Shown here one piece after another: positions 55,902 to 59,963 of a DNA stretch of 59,963 nucleotides. How positions within the stretch are numbered: the first letter of the stretch is position 1; each line of letters starts with the position of its first letter. Location: positions 8,374 through 68,336 of the forward strand of contig PLND01000051.1 of the NCBI GenBank assembly GCA_003141675.1, given 5' to 3'. Below the pieces are notes generated by a model. That model worked only from the letters and a program-made list of their open reading frames with translations. It was not told the DNA's origin and made no database searches. The DNA comes from Anaerolineae bacterium (GTDB lineage Bacteria > Chloroflexota > Anaerolineae > Anaerolineales > RBG-16-64-43). Both the position numbers and the translations under genes were made by a program.

Positions 55902-56369
55902 TTGCACGGCTTCACAGGGTTGATCACTTTCGCCGCTATAGTCTTTTGGATCTTCTTTCAAATCAACAAGGGCGGCCCGTTTCCCGAGATTAATCCCTTC
56001 GGCGTGGATCCGTATGACGCCGTCGGATCGTTCGACTGGACCTTGGTCCGTGTGCCTGCCCAAAAAGTGGGCAATCTCCTGCCGCGACGTTTCGTCGATT
56101 GGGCTGACCGGTTCCGGATCGACATGCTGTTTACAAGAGTACGCTGGGTTCACCCGCGTTTCCATCCGTGGCGGTTTGCCGCCGCGCTCGGCCTGCTGGC
56201 CGGGATTGCCCTCATCATCCCGCAATTGCAAGAGGGGCTTCCGCCCAGCCTGGCTACTGGACTTCTTGCGACAGGAATCTTTATTTCCGCAGAATTTTCC
56301 GCGACCCTTGTTGGATTTGCCGTGTTCGGAGGGTTCCTAGGATTGCAACCGCCGCTGAAAATCCCTTGA
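55902..56369 (+). CDS. Small three-helix membrane protein, TTG start
   Basis: An unrecognised protein of about 155 residues. A first hydrophobic helix (about 4-22: FTGLITFAAIVFWIFFQ) is followed by a polar stretch containing PFPEINPFGVDPYDAVGSFDW, then two helices (about 92-112 and 122-148). The frame has no ATG or GTG upstream before a stop at 55833; TTG 55902 is the only usual initiator, with GAGGAG some 19 bases before it, so the start is uncertain. The NPFGVDPYDAVGSF stretch looks conserved and membrane-proximal. It could be a shortened relative of a longer family, but no frame break is evident. Confidence 0.5.
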   Translation: MHGFTGLITFAAIVFWIFFQINKGGPFPEINPFGVDPYDAVGSFDWTLVRVPAQKVGNLLPRRFVDWADRFRIDMLFTRVRWVHPRFHPWRFAAALGLLAGIALIIPQLQEGLPPSLATGLLATGIFISAEFSATLVGFAVFGGFLGLQPPLKIP

Positions 56370-56445
56370 TCGGAAAAATCCGGTATCATTGAAAATCTAT
56401 CCAATGAAAAAAGTATTCGGGAAAAAAAGAAAATAGATTTGTTGA

Positions 56446-56454
56446 TGTTATAAT
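56446..56454 (+). promoter_or_regulatory. Extended -10 promoter
   Basis: TGTTATAAT: TG one base before TATAAT (56449-56454), an extended -10 element, 30-45 bases before the next gene's candidate ATGs. No clear -35. Confidence 0.5.
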
Positions 56455-56498
56455 CTTCAGGCCACTTTCCGCATTTTTCTTCCATGGACGGTTCCGAT

Positions 56499-57734
56499 AT
56501 GAAAAGGGCAATCCCGCGCCTGGTAAAAAGCCTGTCGATATTATTCCTGGTCCTCCTGGCGATGTGCATCGGCGGGTACATCGCGATCGACCTCCGGCCA
56601 TCGCTTGGAGCCCAGGGAGCCGACGTGCTACGAAAGGTGGTCGGCGATCAGTCGGTCGCTTGGCTGGAAGGCGCGGTTTTTCAGGCGCAGGATAAGGTCC
56701 ACCAATGGGAATATAGTCTGGGCATGCGGCCTGCCGCGCCTTGGAACGCAGCGCCTTCAAATATCCCTTCGCCGTCCGACAGCCTTACTCCCGCAATCCC
56801 GACCGCCGCATCCATCGCTCCCTCCACAACGCCGGAAATCACAACGCCCGAACCGACCGTCGAACCTTCACCCACGCTCACCTCCACTCCTATCCGCTGG
56901 CCCCCGGCGTCCATCCCGGCCGTTGGCACGCTGCCGGGCGAGGGCCAGTGGGCTCCGTATTTCACCGATTCGTATGGGCATCAGGTCGCTTACCGGACAT
57001 TCGTGCAACCGGACCCCACCCGAGCCTATACAGTCGCAGCGATTGTGGCGGTTGATCTCACACAAACGCGGCTGCATTACATGCTCGGATTTACCGAGCC
57101 CACGTCCGGAGTGACCGTGCCCCGGACGGGAATCATTCCGGGGGAGGATAAAAAGCCTGGGATTTTGCTGGCCGTGTTCAACGGCGGCTTCCAAACCGTC
57201 CATGGCGCTTATGGGGTCATGGTGGATGGAAAAACGTTGCTGCCGATGCGCAATGGTTTCGGGACGCTGGCTATTTTTCAGGACGGCCGGGTGCAGATCG
57301 GCGCCTGGGGAACCGATTTCACTTCGTACGATGGCATTGCCGCGCTACGGCAGAACGGGCCGATGATTATCGAAGATGGAACGATTAACCCGCAGACCGG
57401 CAAGGATCTGCCGGAATACTGGGGCTACACCTTGCACGGCGAGGTGGCCACTTGGCGCTCCGCGGTCGGACTCAGTGCCGACGGAAAGACGCTTTACTAT
57501 GCCGTTGGATCCAGTATGACCATCTTCGCGCTGGCCGAGGCGCTGAAAGCGACGGGCGTGGATGCGGCTATTCAATTGGATATCAATTATTATTGGACTC
57601 TTTTTTGCGCGGTCCGTTTTGAGAATAACATCCCCACCTCGCTGCCGTTGCTAGCCGAAATGAAAGACAATGTCAACCGGTATCTCCACGCTTCGGCCCG
57701 CGATTATTTCTATCTAACCACGGCCGCGGGGTAG
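56499..57734 (+). CDS. Membrane-anchored phosphodiester-glycosidase-like protein
   Basis: A protein of about 411 residues in the NAGPA/DUF2233 family, whose members cleave phosphodiester-linked sugars or act on exopolysaccharides. An N-terminal anchor (LSILFLVLLAMCIGGYIAI) leads to an extracytoplasmic helical part, a Thr/Pro/Ser-rich linker (about 90-140) and the catalytic-type domain. That domain shows LLAVFNGGFQTVHGAYGVMVDGKTLLPMRNGFGTLAIFQDGRVQIGAWG, ALRQNGPMIIEDG, and TLYYAVGSSMTIFALAEALKATGVDAAIQLDINYYW. ATG 56499 gives a basic start before the anchor; ATG 56484, five codons earlier, is equally possible. It fits the surface-carbohydrate theme with the glycosyltransferase converging from the other side. 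Confidence 0.85.
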   Translation: MKRAIPRLVKSLSILFLVLLAMCIGGYIAIDLRPSLGAQGADVLRKVVGDQSVAWLEGAVFQAQDKVHQWEYSLGMRPAAPWNAAPSNIPSPSDSLTPAIPTAASIAPSTTPEITTPEPTVEPSPTLTSTPIRWPPASIPAVGTLPGEGQWAPYFTDSYGHQVAYRTFVQPDPTRAYTVAAIVAVDLTQTRLHYMLGFTEPTSGVTVPRTGIIPGEDKKPGILLAVFNGGFQTVHGAYGVMVDGKTLLPMRNGFGTLAIFQDGRVQIGAWGTDFTSYDGIAALRQNGPMIIEDGTINPQTGKDLPEYWGYTLHGEVATWRSAVGLSADGKTLYYAVGSSMTIFALAEALKATGVDAAIQLDINYYWTLFCAVRFENNIPTSLPLLAEMKDNVNRYLHASARDYFYLTTAAG

Positions 57735-57778
57735 GGCTCGGTCCGCGAATAATTTCCGAATCCGATTCATTCCATCTG

Positions 57779-59794
57779 CTATTTTTCCCCGCAATCATAC
57801 AATCGGGTACCCGCGCCCGATCCACCGGAACCGGAAAGGTCCGCGGCATCCACCAGTGTGCAATTCTGCTGCACCCAGGCCGATATTTCCTGATGCCGTT
57901 GATTCTCCTGCCCAAAAAGGACAAAGCGCAGAAGCCCGTTTTTCACAAGCATCGCAAGTTGCGTCACCGACACTTCATCGTATTCCGCTAGAAATCCGCC
58001 GAAGGTTAATACCGGCCTGCCGGTTGCGAGGATATAGGGAGCGGAATCGCTGGCGCGCTCCGTGGCCAACAGGTACGTGTCGGGCGAAGTATACGCAACC
58101 AAATACGCAAGCAGGGGCACGCCGTTCCCGTATCCGCCATTTTGTCCGGCTCCTCCCGGCATTTCTTCACGCTGGGAAGGACCGGCATAGGGGAGGCCGC
58201 CGTTCGGATTGGAATTGAAGGTCGTCAATGTCGACCAGAGCGCCGGGGCAACGAGCATCGCAGCGAGTAAAGCGGTCAGTGCCGCGGATTGAAAGGCCCC
58301 ACGCGACCTGCCAAGCAATGCAAAAACAATTCCCAGCAAAAGCATCAATCCGGAAAGCACGAGTGCTCCGGATGCCGCCGTTGTCTTCCCCCATAAGAGA
58401 TTCACCTGAAAAATCAATGTAACGGCGGTCAACACAAACGCGAGGATCCATCCCGCGCGAGCATGTGCACGAATAATTTGCCACAATGACCAGATGGTCG
58501 TCGCCGTCAGCGCCGCGATTGGTGGTCCCATCATGATCAGATAATATGCATGCATTAACCCCTGGCTATAAGTGAAGTATACGGCCTCCGGGAGGAGCCA
58601 GAGTGCAAAGAAAATCAGGGAGATGTGCTGCGTGCCGAAGGGCCTTCTCCAAAGGACGGCGGCTGATAGGGCGAATCCGCCGATGACCAGCGGCAGCAGC
58701 CAGGATACCTCGCTGGCGAGTGGTTCGGTAAAAAGGCGCGTGGTTCCGGCGGTACCGAAATCCATGCTGCCCGGTTGATTGTTCGGGCGGATGCCGTTGC
58801 CCGAACCTTGGATGATTCCGGTCCCGATCGGCGGTTGGGGAAGAGTCCGTCCAGCCGGCGGTTGCGGGGGATTTCCGTCAGGGGGGAAGCCTTGAGGCCT
58901 GATGGATCTATCTCCGGATGGGATCGGAAAACCGTCCGCTCTATCATCCAATCCAACGGCTTGCCGTAGATTGATCAGCCGCTCGATTCCATTGTGACCG
59001 AAAATCAATTCCAGGACGGAATTTTCCGCGGTGCTGTCCACATAAGGCCGGTCGGAAGCGGGAACGAGGTCTACAACTACCGCCCAGGATAGAGAGACTG
59101 CGAAGAGAATAATCGTCGCAGCGACTAAGTGGAACATCTTTTTCCACCAGATCTTTTTTACCCCGAAGAAATACACTGCGTAGAATGCCGGCAGGGGCAG
59201 AAAGGCTTCCAGCATTTTGATATTAAACCCGACCCCCACCAACAGGGTTCCCACCAGGAGCCAGCGGATGCGGCCTGTGTACGCCGCTTGCAGAAAGGCC
59301 CAAGCCGCAAGCAGAAGCACCATCACCAGCAGCCCGTCGATGGTATTGTTGCGTTCGGTGGAAATGGCGACCGGCATGAGAGCCAAAGCGAGGGCCGCGA
59401 TCAGGCCGGCCCAGGTTCCGAAGGGGCGGCGGATGAGAAGATATACCATCAGCATTGAGATGATCCCGGCGATCGCGTTCGGCAATGCTATAGCAAACCC
59501 GTTCAACCCGAAGATGCGCGCAGAAATCGCCTGGAACCAGAATCCAACCGGCGGTTTATCCACACTGAGTGAACCCCCCGGATCGAAGGCGGCAAAGAAG
59601 AAGTTCTTCCAGGACATCAGCATGCTCTTTACGGTTGCCGCATAGTAGGTATTTCCGACGCCTGCTTCCCCGAGGTGATAGAAGCGCAGGAACCCGCCGA
59701 GAAGCAGGATCGCCAGCAGCAATGCGGCCGTTGCGATCGAGCGGCGGTCCCGAAAGAAGGAATGGATTTTTCCGGAAAGGATGGATGCCTTCAC
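57779..59794 (-). CDS. PMT/ArnT-type membrane glycosyltransferase (YkcB-like)
   Basis: A 671-residue polytopic protein using polyprenyl-phosphate sugars to modify lipid, wall polymer or protein on the outer face. About a dozen membrane helices are visible. The first loop carries GEAGVGNTYYAATVKSMLMSWKNFFFAAFDPGGSLSVDKPPVGFW, strongly resembling B. subtilis YkcB and relatives of the GT39/GT83 superfamily, followed by ISTERNNTIDGLLV. A large Pro/Gly-rich extracytoplasmic loop (about 280-350) and a soluble C-terminal domain (about 560-671) with TLVDAADL follow. GTG start 59794 has AGAGG 7 bases upstream and a promoter with tandem repeats behind it. The partner dolichol-phosphate-type synthase (YkcC-like) is not in the window. 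Confidence 0.9.
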   Translation of the reverse strand: MKASILSGKIHSFFRDRRSIATAALLLAILLLGGFLRFYHLGEAGVGNTYYAATVKSMLMSWKNFFFAAFDPGGSLSVDKPPVGFWFQAISARIFGLNGFAIALPNAIAGIISMLMVYLLIRRPFGTWAGLIAALALALMPVAISTERNNTIDGLLVMVLLLAAWAFLQAAYTGRIRWLLVGTLLVGVGFNIKMLEAFLPLPAFYAVYFFGVKKIWWKKMFHLVAATIILFAVSLSWAVVVDLVPASDRPYVDSTAENSVLELIFGHNGIERLINLRQAVGLDDRADGFPIPSGDRSIRPQGFPPDGNPPQPPAGRTLPQPPIGTGIIQGSGNGIRPNNQPGSMDFGTAGTTRLFTEPLASEVSWLLPLVIGGFALSAAVLWRRPFGTQHISLIFFALWLLPEAVYFTYSQGLMHAYYLIMMGPPIAALTATTIWSLWQIIRAHARAGWILAFVLTAVTLIFQVNLLWGKTTAASGALVLSGLMLLLGIVFALLGRSRGAFQSAALTALLAAMLVAPALWSTLTTFNSNPNGGLPYAGPSQREEMPGGAGQNGGYGNGVPLLAYLVAYTSPDTYLLATERASDSAPYILATGRPVLTFGGFLAEYDEVSVTQLAMLVKNGLLRFVLFGQENQRHQEISAWVQQNCTLVDAADLSGSGGSGAGTRLYDCGEK

Positions 59795-59808
59795 AAGTCA
59801 CCTCTTTG

Positions 59809-59837
59809 AGTTTATTTTAATGAAGGGTATCTGACAA
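59809..59837 (-). promoter_or_regulatory. Promoter of the glycosyltransferase gene
   Basis: Minus strand: TTGTCA (59837-59832), 17-base spacer, TAAACT (59814-59809), 14 bases before GTG 59794. Confidence 0.65.
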
Positions 59838-59838
59838 T

Positions 59839-59857
59839 TGTTTAGATCCTGTTTAGA
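59839..59857. promoter_or_regulatory. Tandem TGTTTAGA direct repeats at 11-bp period
   Basis: TGTTTAGA at 59839-59846 and again at 59850-59857 lies directly upstream of the -35. One-helical-turn direct repeats are typical of OmpR/PhoB-family activator sites. Confidence 0.55.
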
Positions 59858-59963
59858 GAATTACGGTAAGCGATGAAGATTCCGATTCCAATGTATTATT
59901 TTGAGTATTGACGGAGGGCAAAACATTAAATCGAATTCGGAGAAAAATAATCCGATAATCAAT

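Overview
The window looks like a chromosomal segment of a Chloroflexota bacterium, most likely class Anaerolineae. The evidence is gene content: a DUF6062-type Cys-rich protein, LysW-dependent amino-acid synthesis, tandem DUF3048 lipoproteins, threonine/proline-rich lipoprotein stalks, a zinc-ribbon/coiled-coil protein next to a NACHT-HEAT protein, and GC-rich coding DNA with compact palindromic intergenic repeats. No phage, insertion sequence, CRISPR array, rRNA or tRNA was recognised. Taxonomy and function are read from the sequence only; no search was run.

Layout. 1-9107 is a pyrimidine locus. A DUF6062 gene is followed by pyrC, pyrB and a pyrF-pyrE fusion on +, converging on pyrD and an in-frame DNA-methylase/PyrK fusion on -. 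9.8-11.8 kb holds a small membrane protein behind a LexA-like operator, a lytic transglycosylase and a PNPOx-like protein. 11.9-19.9 kb is a minus-strand signalling run: zinc-ribbon protein, NACHT/HEAT protein, a kinase-like protein lacking the phospho-accepting His, response regulator, histidine kinase. 20-26.3 kb carries two DUF3048 lipoproteins, a glucan phosphorylase and CinA. 26.7-29.7 kb is plsX-fabF plus a NERD-like membrane protein. 29.7-46.1 kb is a large amino-acid cluster: argG, argH, lysW, lysX, lysY, lysZ, carA, carB, lysJ, homocitrate synthase, fused homoaconitase, lysK. 46.1-52.7 kb has a coiled-coil protein, selB, a sugar-kinase/parA/parB operon and mutM. 52.8-59.8 kb encodes surface proteins: a beta-propeller-like lipoprotein, an SGNH lipoprotein, a cupredoxin, a small membrane protein, a phosphodiester-glycosidase-like protein and a PMT-type glycosyltransferase.

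How it works together. Both halves of the pyrimidine locus lead to UMP, and carAB supplies carbamoyl phosphate to pyrimidines and arginine. The LysW carrier cluster makes lysine from 2-oxoglutarate and, given argG/argH/carAB alongside, may also make ornithine. The two biosynthetic blocks each begin with what looks like a transcription attenuator: a strong promoter, a short ORF starting almost at the transcription start, and an intrinsic terminator before the first enzyme gene. The pyr leader ORF (45 codons, running through the terminator and overlapping the pyrC start) resembles the enterobacterial pyrBI leader design. The argG leader ORF (23 codons) has Arg codons at 9, 11 and 12, and that stretch can pair with downstream RNA. 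These two leaders and the methylase-PyrK fusion are the most interesting items here.
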